DNA of 32,270 bases from Microbacteriaceae bacterium PS02343 (GTDB lineage: Bacteria > Actinomycetota > Actinomycetes > Actinomycetales > Microbacteriaceae): assembly GCA_029959365.1 (NCBI GenBank), contig JASCOA010000029.1, positions 1-32,270 of the forward strand, read 5' to 3'. The translations under genes and the position numbers were made by a program. The notes under the pieces were generated by a model. The model was not told the origin of the DNA. It did no database searches and worked only from the letters and a program-made list of their open reading frames with translations. Below, in pieces: positions 23,180 through 30,311 of the stretch (positions are counted from its first letter, which is position 1; every line of letters begins with the position of its first letter).

Positions 23180-24634
23180 ATGCCACGAACCCTCGATACC
23201 GCCGACGTGCTCGACGCGGTGCCCCGAGGCCTGCTGATCGGCGGCGCCTGGCGCGCTGCGGCGAGCACCTTCGACGTGCGCGACCCCTTCGACGGCGCCG
23301 TGCTGGCGGCGGTCGCGGACGGCACCGGGGCGGATGCGCTGGACGCCCTGGAGGCGGCTCACGAGGCCTTCCCCGCCTGGCGGGACACCGCGCCCCGCGA
23401 GCGCGGCGAGGTGCTGCGCCGCGCCTTCGAGCTGCTGCAGGAGCGCGCCGAGCAGGCCGCGCTGCTCATCTCGCTCGAGATGGGCAAGAGCCTCGAGGAG
23501 GCCCGCGGCGAGGTGCGCTACGGCGGCGAGTTCCTGCGCTGGTTCGCCGAGGAGGCGGTGCGCATCGGCGGCCGCACGTCGCGCCTGCCGGAGGGCGGTG
23601 GCACGGTGCTCGTCGAGCGCCGCGCGGTCGGCCCGTGCTACCTGGTCACCCCGTGGAACTTCCCGCTCGCCATGGCCACCCGCAAGATCGCCCCGGCGCT
23701 GGCCGCCGGCTGCACGGTCGTGCTGAAGCCCGCCGACGCGACGCCGCTCACGAGCCTCTGGTTCGCCGAGCTGCTGCGCGAGGCGGGCCTGCCCGACGGC
23801 GTCGTCAACGTGGTCACGACGAGCCGAGCGGATGCGGTCAGCGACGCCCTGCTGCCCGACCCGCGCCTCGCGAAGCTCAGCTTCACCGGCTCCACGCCCG
23901 TCGGCCGCCGGCTGCTCGCGCAGTCGGCCGAGCAGCTGCTGCGCACCTCGATGGAGCTCGGCGGCAACGCGCCGTTCCTCGTCTTCGAGGACGCCGACCT
24001 CGAGGCCGCCGTCGAGGGCGCGATGGCGGCGAAGTTCCGCAACATCGGCCAGGCCTGCACGGCGGCCAACCGCTTCCTCGTGCACGAGTCGGTGGCCGAG
24101 GCCTTCACCGCTCGGCTCGCCGAGCGCGCCGGCGCCCTGCGGCTCGGCCGCGGCACGGACGAGGGCACCGACCTCGGCCCGCTCATCCGCGAGTCCGCCG
24201 CCGAGCGCTGCGCCGAGCTGGTCGCCGACGCGGTCGATCGCGGCGCGACGGTGCGCACCGGCGGCGCGCGCGGCGAAGGCTCCTTCTTCGAGCCGACCGT
24301 GCTGAGCGGCGTGGTGGCGGGCTCGCGGGTGCTCGAGGAGGAGGTCTTCGGCCCGATCGCGCCCGTGCAGACCTTCGCCGACGAGGACGAGGCGGTCGCG
24401 CTCGCCAACGGCACCCCCTTCGGGCTGGTCGCCTACGCCTACACGAGCGACGTCGCCCGAGCGCACCGGCTGCTGCGCCGCATCCGCTCGGGCATGCTCG
24501 GCGTCAACGCCGGCGTCGTCTCGAACGCGGCGGCGCCCTTCGGCGGCGTCGGGCACTCGGGCTTCGGCCGCGAGGGCGGCGAGGAGGGCATCGAGGAGTA
24601 CCTCGAGGTCGTCTACGGGCTCATCGCGGACTGA
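23180..24634 (+). CDS. NAD(P)-dependent succinate-semialdehyde dehydrogenase family protein
   Basis: 484 residues, full-length aldehyde dehydrogenase. PWNFP and the KPADATPLTSL strand bind the cofactor; the general base is Glu259 in MELGGNAPF and the nucleophile is Cys293 in GQACTAANR; EEVFGPIAPV follows. The sequence fits the GabD group (oxidation of succinate semialdehyde to succinate, 4-aminobutyrate breakdown), but no aminotransferase of the GABA pathway is next to it, so the substrate is uncertain. A GGAG ribosome site precedes the ATG. It ends 20 bp from the convergent aminotransferase gene. Confidence 0.93.
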   Translation: MPRTLDTADVLDAVPRGLLIGGAWRAAASTFDVRDPFDGAVLAAVADGTGADALDALEAAHEAFPAWRDTAPRERGEVLRRAFELLQERAEQAALLISLEMGKSLEEARGEVRYGGEFLRWFAEEAVRIGGRTSRLPEGGGTVLVERRAVGPCYLVTPWNFPLAMATRKIAPALAAGCTVVLKPADATPLTSLWFAELLREAGLPDGVVNVVTTSRADAVSDALLPDPRLAKLSFTGSTPVGRRLLAQSAEQLLRTSMELGGNAPFLVFEDADLEAAVEGAMAAKFRNIGQACTAANRFLVHESVAEAFTARLAERAGALRLGRGTDEGTDLGPLIRESAAERCAELVADAVDRGATVRTGGARGEGSFFEPTVLSGVVAGSRVLEEEVFGPIAPVQTFADEDEAVALANGTPFGLVAYAYTSDVARAHRLLRRIRSGMLGVNAGVVSNAAAPFGGVGHSGFGREGGEEGIEEYLEVVYGLIAD

Positions 24635-24654
24635 CCAGCCGGCGGGGCGGGCGC

Positions 24655-25827
24655 TCAGCGCGCCAGGGCGCCCATCCGCTCGACGATCTCCGCGACCACG
24701 CCGCGGCCGGTCGCGAGGTTGATGCGCACGTGACCGGCGCCGGCGAGCCCGAAGGAGGGGCCCGCGTTGACCGCGACACCGGACTCGAGCAGCCGATCGG
24801 CCGGCTCGCCCGGGGCCGCGTAGGCGGAGAGGTCGACCCAGGCGAGGTAGGTGCCCTCGAGCGGGGCGAGCCGCGCCTCGGGCAGCGCTGCCGCGAGGCC
24901 GTCGCGCAGCAGCCGCTCGTTGCCCTCGAGGTAGTTCGTGACCTCGTTCAGCCAGGGCTCCCCCGCCGCGTAGGCGGCGATGTTCGCGTGCAGACCCGGA
25001 GTCGAGGCGCCGTGACTGGCCATGAAGCCGATCGAGGCCCAGCGGGCCCGGTCGCGCGCGTTCGTCAGCACGAGCTGCGCGGTCTTGAGACCGGGCAGGT
25101 TCCACGCCTTCGAGGCGCTCATCGCCGTCACCGCGGTGCGCGCGGCCTCCGGCGAGACCGAGGCGTAGGGCACGTGCCGGCGGCCGTGCAGCGTGAGCGG
25201 TGCGTGGATCTCGTCGGCGAAGACCCGGGCGTCGTGGCGCGCGGCGACCTCGGCGATCGCGACGAGCTCCTCGCGGCGGAAGACCTTGCCGGTCGGGTTG
25301 CCCGGGTTCGCCAGCACGAGCACGTCCGCGCCGGCGGCGAACGCCGCATCGAGCGCATCGAGGTCCATGGCGAAGTCGCCGTCGGCGTCGCGCAGGAAGG
25401 GCAGCTGCAGCACCTGACGGCCGAGCGAGGGCGGCACGTCGAGGAACGGCATGTAGGCGGGCGTCGGCACGATCACCGGCGCGCCCGGGCGCGAGAACTC
25501 GGTGATCGCCAGCACCATGCCCTGGATCACGTCGGCGAGCGGATGCACGTGCGCCGGCTCCGGCCGCCATCCGTAGCGGTGCGCCATCCAGTCCGCGGCG
25601 GCCTCGCCCATCCGCTCGTGCAGGGCCTCGGAGGCGTAGCCGAAGTCGCCGCGCTCCGTGACCTCGCGCAGCGCCCCGAGCACCGCGGGGGCGGTACCGA
25701 AGTCCATCTCGGCGACCCAGGCGCCGAGGGCGGGGCGGCCGCGCGCATCCTTCAGGGTCCACTTCAGGCCGCCGCGCTCGACGAGCTCCTCGGTGGTCAG
25801 GGCGTCCCACTGCTCGTGCAGGCTCAT
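24655..25827 (-). CDS. PLP-dependent aminotransferase, MalY/PatB family (cystathionine beta-lyase type)
   Basis: 390 residues, fold type I. The N-terminal region (LKWTLKDARGRPALGAWVAEMDF) and the Lys240 Schiff-base motif SASKAWNLPG are characteristic of the MalY/PatB group, whose members act as carbon-sulfur beta-lyases or as regulators. ANPGNPTGKVFRREEL and FADEIHAPLTL supply the PLP-ring Asn and Asp contacts. Probable cytoplasmic C-S lyase on cystathionine or cysteine conjugates; an aminotransferase role is possible. AGAGGAA precedes the ATG. It is the third gene of an operon, ten bases after the DUF1345 stop. Confidence 0.92.
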   Translation of the reverse strand: MSLHEQWDALTTEELVERGGLKWTLKDARGRPALGAWVAEMDFGTAPAVLGALREVTERGDFGYASEALHERMGEAAADWMAHRYGWRPEPAHVHPLADVIQGMVLAITEFSRPGAPVIVPTPAYMPFLDVPPSLGRQVLQLPFLRDADGDFAMDLDALDAAFAAGADVLVLANPGNPTGKVFRREELVAIAEVAARHDARVFADEIHAPLTLHGRRHVPYASVSPEAARTAVTAMSASKAWNLPGLKTAQLVLTNARDRARWASIGFMASHGASTPGLHANIAAYAAGEPWLNEVTNYLEGNERLLRDGLAAALPEARLAPLEGTYLAWVDLSAYAAPGEPADRLLESGVAVNAGPSFGLAGAGHVRINLATGRGVVAEIVERMGALAR

Positions 25828-25837
25828 GCGGTTCCTC

Positions 25838-26572
25838 TCAGGTGACGGCGCTGATCAGCGTGGAGACCAGCAGCGCGACGATGACGGTGTTGAAGGCGAA
25901 GGCGATGACGCTGTTGACCGCGACGACCTTGCGCATCGACCGGGTCGTCACCTGCACGTCGCTGCTGGCGAAGGTCGTCGCCACCTGCACCGCGACGTAG
26001 ACGAAATCGGAGAAGCGCGGCGCATCGTCGCCGCCGAAGACGAGTCCTCCGCCGCGCACCCATTCGCGGGCGTAGCGCACGGCGTAGGCGAGCATGATCA
26101 GCCCCCACGACGTGATCACCACGGCGACCCCGAGCACGACGAACACGGGGCTCTCCGAGAGCGCGCGCTGCGAGACGAGCAGCACGACCGAGATGATGGC
26201 CACCGCCGATCCGGAGAGCGCCCACGAGACCGCGCCGCCGCCGTTGGCCACCCAGATCACCGTGCGCCAGCCGGGCTCCGGCGTCGTCGCCGCGATGAGG
26301 TCGGCGAAGCGCTCGGCGTCGGCGCGGGCGAACACGATGACCGTCTGCGCCGCGTAGACGACCGCGAAGAGCACCCAGGAACCGAAGAGGATCGCGGCGA
26401 GCCGAGTGATCTCGACGTCGCCGATGCCGGCCGCGTCGAGCACCGGGTTCGCGATCACGAGCCCCGCGAACACCACCGCGAGGGAGGTGAAGGAGCGCGT
26501 CAGATCCGACGCCAGCCACGGGGCCCGGCGGCGGCGGCGCTGCCGCGGTGCGCGGCTCCGTCCCTCGACCAC
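25838..26572 (-). CDS. DUF1345 domain-containing membrane protein
   Basis: 244 residues with four or five hydrophobic segments. The C-terminal part (RFSDFVYVAVQVATTFASSDVQVTTR followed by an FNTVIVALLVS helix) is characteristic of DUF1345, an uncharacterised integral membrane family. The amino end is Arg-rich and probably cytoplasmic. The GTG start at 26572 lies seven bases after the stop of the preceding gene and lacks a good ribosome site, so it is likely translated by coupling; an ATG or GTG further in is possible but would remove only the basic leader. Confidence 0.9.
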   Translation of the reverse strand: MVEGRSRAPRQRRRRRAPWLASDLTRSFTSLAVVFAGLVIANPVLDAAGIGDVEITRLAAILFGSWVLFAVVYAAQTVIVFARADAERFADLIAATTPEPGWRTVIWVANGGGAVSWALSGSAVAIISVVLLVSQRALSESPVFVVLGVAVVITSWGLIMLAYAVRYAREWVRGGGLVFGGDDAPRFSDFVYVAVQVATTFASSDVQVTTRSMRKVVAVNSVIAFAFNTVIVALLVSTLISAVT

Positions 26573-26579
26573 GACGGGG

Positions 26580-26933
26580 TCAGCCGCGCCGCGGGGCGTT
26601 CTCGTCGGGCACCTTCACCAGCACGGCGGCGAGGATGAAGACGGCAGCCGCCAGGTACTGCGCCATCACCCAGAACTGCCCCGAGAAGTCGAAGGGGTAG
26701 ATCGGGTTCCAGAGCACGGCCACGGCGGCGAGCGGAGCGATCCAGCCGAAGCGCTTGACCTGCACCAGCAGCACGATCGTGATGAGCGCGAGGATCGCGG
26801 CGGCGTAGCGGATGTACAGGAACGCATCCGTGCCCACGAGGAAGGTGCCGGCCAGCAGCACGATCGCGCCCAGGATGCCCGCGGCGATCGCGGGACGGCG
26901 GACGGGCGGCTTCGCTGGAGTGGTTCGGCTCAC
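26580..26933 (-). CDS. Small DUF6804-like membrane protein
   Basis: 117 residues with about four hydrophobic helices and short termini. The central AVLWNPIYPFDFSGQFWVMAQYLAAAVF pattern resembles the DUF6804 family of small bacterial membrane proteins; this match is from memory. The GTG start is supported by a TAGGCT hexamer exactly six bases upstream. It is the first gene of an operon with DUF1345 and the MalY-like enzyme. Function unknown. Confidence 0.8.
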   Translation of the reverse strand: MSRTTPAKPPVRRPAIAAGILGAIVLLAGTFLVGTDAFLYIRYAAAILALITIVLLVQVKRFGWIAPLAAVAVLWNPIYPFDFSGQFWVMAQYLAAAVFILAAVLVKVPDENAPRRG

Positions 26934-26939
26934 CCCAGG

Positions 26940-26945
26940 AGCCTA
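26940..26945 (-). promoter_or_regulatory. -10 element TAGGCT, leaderless start of three-gene operon
   Basis: TAGGCT, six bases, then the GTG at 26933 on the minus strand. Confidence 0.5.
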
Positions 26946-26999
26946 CCGACCGCGGCCGACGCGATCGCGCGACCGGGGCACGACGCCCCCGAGCGCGGA

Positions 27000-27029
27000 C
27001 GAGGGCCCCGGGTCGCCCCGAGGCCCTCG
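27000..27029 (-). terminator. Hairpin after baeRF gene
   Basis: Arms CGAGGGCC (27000-27007) and GGCCCTCG (27022-27029), perfect over 8 bp, with further GGG/CCC pairing inside. It begins ten bases past the baeRF stop. There is no T-tract, as is common in GC-rich Actinobacteria. Confidence 0.55.
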
Positions 27030-27038
27030 CGTCGTGCG

Positions 27039-28139
27039 TCAGACCGCGTAGCGCAGCAGGGCGGCGACGGGCCCGCCGTTGGGCAGGTCCTCCGCGCGCA
27101 CCGCGCGCACCGCGCCGCCGTGGCGCAGCACCCGCGCGGCGATCTCGTCGACGATGCGGTAGCCCTCGGCGCTCGGCGCATCGAGCTCGCTCACCACGCC
27201 GGCCTCGTCGATCGAGCCCTCCACGCCCCAGTCGATGTCGAGCAGCAGCTCCTCGACCTGACCGAGCGTCGCGGCGTGCGCGACCTGCGCGAGGTCGCCC
27301 GCCGAGCGGCCCGAGGTCAGTCGCTCCTCGAAGCGCTCGCGCCAGTCGGCGAGCTCGGCGGCACCGTGCCGGTCGAGCACGCCGCGGGCCAGCTCGCCGA
27401 TGCGCGCCGGGTCGAGGGAGCCGGGATGCTGCTCGATGCCCTCCGCGAGCAGATGGTCGTAGCGGTTGATCGCGCGGTACGCGGGGGCGAGGTCGTTCGA
27501 GGCGGCGAGGATGAGCGGACGCCCCGTGCTGCGCAGGTGCGGCAGCACCGCGTCCTGCACCGCGCTCGCGAAGCGGCGGCGCTCCGGCGTCTCGCCCGTG
27601 GCGCCCTTGGCGCGCGGCAGGTCGGCCTGGCCGCCCTGGTCGGTGATCTCGAGGATCGAGTGCAGGTCGTCGGGCAGATCGAGCGGCTGCTCCTCGGGCG
27701 AGCCCTCGGCGCTCACGGCGAAGAGGCGGGCGGCCTGCTCGTGCAGCAGCAGCACCCAGCCCTCCTGCGAGATGGCGAGGGAGCGCAGCAGGGGGCCGAT
27801 GTCGAAGCGGTCGCCGACGGCGACGAGCGGCTCGAGCCGGTTCGGCAGGGTGAAGGCGTGCAGGGTGCCGGGCGCGGCGAACACGGCGATGGTTCGCGCC
27901 TGGCGCCGCCAGAACTCGTCGTCGTCGACCAGCTCCTCGATCACGGCGCGCAGCTGGGCAGCGGGCTCGGCGTCGAGCTGGGCCAGCGCCTCCTGCGCAG
28001 CGCTGCGCAGCGCGAGCCGGGCGGCGTCCGCCTCGGCCGGTCGGTTCGACGAGGGAACGACGAGCGACACGCTGGCGGGGTCGCGCTGGTCGATGAGCTC
28101 GGCGAGGTCTTCAGGGGTCGGGAGCGTCACATGCAACAT
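27039..28139 (-). CDS. baeRF family (eRF1/Vms1-like) protein
   Basis: 366 residues, no signal peptide. The overall pattern fits the bacterial archaeo-eukaryotic release-factor (baeRF) group, structurally related to eRF1, Pelota and Vms1. The N-terminal segment contains SLVVPSSNRP and IAVFAAPGTLHAFTLPNRLEP, the middle has WVLLLHEQAARLFAV, and the C-terminal domain has RPLILAASNDLAPAYRAINRYDHLL. Such proteins are proposed to act on stalled ribosomes or peptidyl-tRNA, but bacterial members are little studied. The ATG at 28139 has TAGCGT exactly six bases upstream, predicting a leaderless message. A terminator-like hairpin follows the gene, so it is probably monocistronic. Confidence 0.82.
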   Translation of the reverse strand: MLHVTLPTPEDLAELIDQRDPASVSLVVPSSNRPAEADAARLALRSAAQEALAQLDAEPAAQLRAVIEELVDDDEFWRRQARTIAVFAAPGTLHAFTLPNRLEPLVAVGDRFDIGPLLRSLAISQEGWVLLLHEQAARLFAVSAEGSPEEQPLDLPDDLHSILEITDQGGQADLPRAKGATGETPERRRFASAVQDAVLPHLRSTGRPLILAASNDLAPAYRAINRYDHLLAEGIEQHPGSLDPARIGELARGVLDRHGAAELADWRERFEERLTSGRSAGDLAQVAHAATLGQVEELLLDIDWGVEGSIDEAGVVSELDAPSAEGYRIVDEIAARVLRHGGAVRAVRAEDLPNGGPVAALLRYAV

Positions 28140-28145
28140 GACCCG

Positions 28146-28151
28146 ACGCTA
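28146..28151 (-). promoter_or_regulatory. -10 element TAGCGT, leaderless start of baeRF gene
   Basis: TAGCGT, six bases, then the ATG at 28139 on the minus strand. Confidence 0.5.
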
Positions 28152-28232
28152 AGCACCGAGCACCTGCCGGAACCGGATGCGCACCGTCTGCGGAGACGAC
28201 GCCCAGCGGCTACGCCGCTGGGCGCGCCCGCC

Positions 28233-28619
28233 TCAACCCCCCAGCACGCCCAGCCAGCCGCCCTTCTTGCGGCGGTAGGGCTGCTGCCCGTAAGGCTGCT
28301 GGCCGTAGCCGTAGCCGCCGCGGGGGTAGCTGCCCGGGCTCGAGTTGTAGTGGCCGCGGGGCGGCATGGCGCCCGGGTACGGCTGCATGGGCGGCTGCTG
28401 CGGCGGGTAGACCGGGGCGGCCGTCGGCTGCGGCGGCTGCTGCGGGGCGACGGCCGGCGCGACCGGGGCCGCGGCCTGGATCTGCGCTTCGGCGCGCTCG
28501 AGGATCTTGTCGAGCTCTCCGCGGTCGAGCCAGACGCCCCGGCACTCGGGGCAGTAGTCGATCTCGACGCCGGAGCGCTCGCTCATGACGAGGGTGGCGT
28601 TGTCCTGGGGGCACTTCAT
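28233..28619 (-). CDS. zf-TFIIB domain protein with Gln/Pro/Tyr-rich tail
   Basis: 128 residues. The N-terminal 45 residues are a TFIIB-type zinc ribbon: CPQDNATL (Cys3, with Asp6 where a second Cys often sits) and YCPECRGVWLDRGELDKI (Cys23, Cys26). The variant with Asp at the second position is common in this subfamily. The remainder is low complexity, rich in Ala, Pro and Gln, then Gly-Tyr-Gln repeats (GYGQQPYGQQPYRRKK), and looks disordered. Possible nucleic-acid or protein binding; no function is established. GGATGAG precedes the ATG. Confidence 0.9.
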   Translation of the reverse strand: MKCPQDNATLVMSERSGVEIDYCPECRGVWLDRGELDKILERAEAQIQAAAPVAPAVAPQQPPQPTAAPVYPPQQPPMQPYPGAMPPRGHYNSSPGSYPRGGYGYGQQPYGQQPYRRKKGGWLGVLGG

Positions 28620-28686
28620 GGGCTCATCCTGCTGCGGCTGGGTATCGACGGGCTGTGAAGCTGCACTGACTGCAGCATCCCTCTCC

Positions 28687-28692
28687 TACGCT
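28687..28692 (+). promoter_or_regulatory. -10 element TACGCT, leaderless start of acylphosphatase
   Basis: TACGCT, six bases, then the ATG at 28699. Confidence 0.5.
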
Positions 28693-28698
28693 GCCGCC

Positions 28699-28971
28699 AT
28701 GACCGCGCAGCGCTTCCTCGTCACCGGCCGTGTCCAGGGCGTCGGATTCCGCTGGTCCGCCGTGCAGGCCGCCGAGCGGATCGGCGTGACCGGCTGGGTG
28801 CGCAACCTGCCGAGCGGCGAGGTGGAGGCCCTCGTGGCGGGCGACGACGACGCGGTCGAGCGGATGGCGGACTGGCTTCGGCAGGGCCCGCCCGGCGCCC
28901 GGGTCGACGCGGTCTCCGCGACCCTGGTCGACCTCGCCGACGCGCCGCGGGGCTTCGCACTGCGGCGCTGA
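28699..28971 (+). CDS. acyP: Acylphosphatase
   Basis: 90 residues, the normal size of this small enzyme. The phosphate-binding loop VQGVGFRW contains catalytic Arg18, and GWVRNLPSGEVE carries catalytic Asn36. It hydrolyses acyl phosphates such as carbamoyl phosphate or 1,3-bisphosphoglycerate in the cytoplasm. The start at 28699 is set by the conserved N-terminus and by the promoter hexamer six bases upstream; longer upstream frames would run into the neighbouring gene on the other strand. Two hairpins follow before the acyltransferase gene. Confidence 0.95.
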   Translation: MTAQRFLVTGRVQGVGFRWSAVQAAERIGVTGWVRNLPSGEVEALVAGDDDAVERMADWLRQGPPGARVDAVSATLVDLADAPRGFALRR

Positions 28972-28978
28972 GCGCACC

Positions 28979-28994
28979 GCGGCACAGCTGCCGC
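28979..28994 (+). terminator. Short hairpin after acylphosphatase
   Basis: GCGGCA and TGCCGC, perfect 6-bp arms with a 4-base loop, seven bases past the stop codon. A second stem, CTGCCCG/CGGGCAG (29000-29026), follows. Confidence 0.45.
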
Positions 28995-29030
28995 ACAGGC
29001 TGCCCGAGGCTCGAGCGCCCGGGCAGGCAG

Positions 29031-29036
29031 TACCGT
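29031..29036 (+). promoter_or_regulatory. -10 element TACCGT, leaderless start of acyltransferase
   Basis: TACCGT, six bases, then the GTG at 29043. Confidence 0.5.
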
Positions 29037-29042
29037 CGCGAG

Positions 29043-30245
29043 GTGACGAGTCCAGCACCCGCGCGCGTGAGCAGCCGAATCCCCAGCCTCGACGGACTGC
29101 GCGGCGTCGCGGCCGTGGTCGTGGTGCTGTACCACTGCAGCCTCGTGGCCCGGCCGATCGTCGAGGGCACGGACGCTTGGGCCTGGGTCACCCAGTCCCC
29201 CGTCAAGGCGGTGTTCGCCGGCACCGAGGCCGTGCTCGTCTTCTTCGTGCTCTCGGGGCTCGTCGTGACGATCCCCGCGCTCAAGGCGCGGTTCGACTGG
29301 CCGGCGTTCATGGCCTCGCGGCTGGTGCGCCTCTACCTGCCGGTCCTCGCGTCGCTGCTCTTCGCCGCGGCGCTCGTGCTGCTCGTGCCGCGCGACATCT
29401 CGCGCGTCGTCGAGGGCTCGTGGAGCGACGCCGCCCAGGCGCGGGAGGTGAGCCTCGCGCTGGTGCTGGGCGAGGCGAGTCTCGCGCCGGCCACGTACGA
29501 CCTCAACAACGTGCTCTGGTCCCTGCGCTGGGAGCTCATCTTCTCGGTGGCCCTGCCGGCCTTCGTGGGCGCGGCGCTGCTGCTGCGCCGACGGGCGCTG
29601 CTCGCCGCCGTCGTGGCGATCGCCGCGAGCCTCATCGGGCGCATCGCCGGCCTCGAGGCCCTCGTCTACCTCCCCGTGTTCCTCGTCGGCGCGCTCATCG
29701 CGGTGCGTCTCGACGACGTCCGCACCTGGGCCGAGCGCCCGCGCCGCCGCGGCTACTGGCCCACCTTCGCGCTGCTCTCCGTGCTGCTGCTCATCGGCAG
29801 CTGGCTCACCCGACCCGTGCTGCCCGCCGGCTCGCTCGCGAGCTCCGCGGTGTGGGGGCTCTCGGCGGCCGGCGCCGTCGGCGTGCTGCTCGTGGCGCTG
29901 GGCTGGGCGCGGGTGCGCCGCGCCCTCGAGAGGCCGGTCGCCCAGTGGCTCGGGCGCACGTCGTTCAGCCTCTACCTCGTGCACGCGCCGATCCTCGGCA
30001 CCCTGGCCTACGTGCTGCGCGACGAGCGGTGGTGGGCCGTCGCCCTGGTCGGGGTCCCGGTGTCGCTGCTCGTCGGCTGGGCCTTCACCGTCTGGATCGA
30101 GGCGCCCTCGCACCGCCTGGCGAAGCACCTGGGCAAGCGGGTCAAGAAGGCCGAGCGCGGCTTCCGCGCACAGGCCGTCGAGTCCGCTGCGCAGGACCGG
30201 GCCGACGAAGCGGGCCCGGCCGCGGATGGTGCGCGGCGGGACTGA
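29043..30245 (+). CDS. Acyltransferase family 3 membrane protein (OafA/YrhL-like)
   Basis: 400 residues with about ten hydrophobic helices. The N-terminal signature PSLDGLRGVAAVVVVLYH places the proposed catalytic His31 at the membrane face; FVLSGLVV and a basic RLVRLYLPVL stretch follow, and FSLYLVHAPIL lies late in the protein, all as in this family. Members transfer acetyl or other acyl groups to sugars of exported polysaccharides, peptidoglycan or lipids. The acceptor here is unknown; the convergent neighbour is a glycosyltransferase, but no operon links them. The C-terminal 45 residues are charged and probably cytoplasmic. Confidence 0.93.
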   Translation: MTSPAPARVSSRIPSLDGLRGVAAVVVVLYHCSLVARPIVEGTDAWAWVTQSPVKAVFAGTEAVLVFFVLSGLVVTIPALKARFDWPAFMASRLVRLYLPVLASLLFAAALVLLVPRDISRVVEGSWSDAAQAREVSLALVLGEASLAPATYDLNNVLWSLRWELIFSVALPAFVGAALLLRRRALLAAVVAIAASLIGRIAGLEALVYLPVFLVGALIAVRLDDVRTWAERPRRRGYWPTFALLSVLLLIGSWLTRPVLPAGSLASSAVWGLSAAGAVGVLLVALGWARVRRALERPVAQWLGRTSFSLYLVHAPILGTLAYVLRDERWWAVALVGVPVSLLVGWAFTVWIEAPSHRLAKHLGKRVKKAERGFRAQAVESAAQDRADEAGPAADGARRD

Positions 30246-30283
30246 GGCCGGCTCCCGGCGCGCCGCCCTCCGGGGCGATCGCC

Positions 30284-30298
30284 GCGGCCGACGGCCGC
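30284..30298. terminator. Hairpin between convergent acyltransferase and GT4 genes
   Basis: GCGGC and GCCGC arms (with two more complementary bases inside) form a compact perfect palindrome in the 66-bp gap between the two converging stop codons. Possible bidirectional terminator. Confidence 0.4.
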
Positions 30299-30311
30299 CG
30301 CTGCAGGGCGG

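Noticed and set aside
28233-28400. Gly-Tyr-Gln repeats of the zf-TFIIB protein as a tandem DNA repeat
   Set aside because: It is protein low-complexity sequence with varied codons; no long exact DNA repeat is present.
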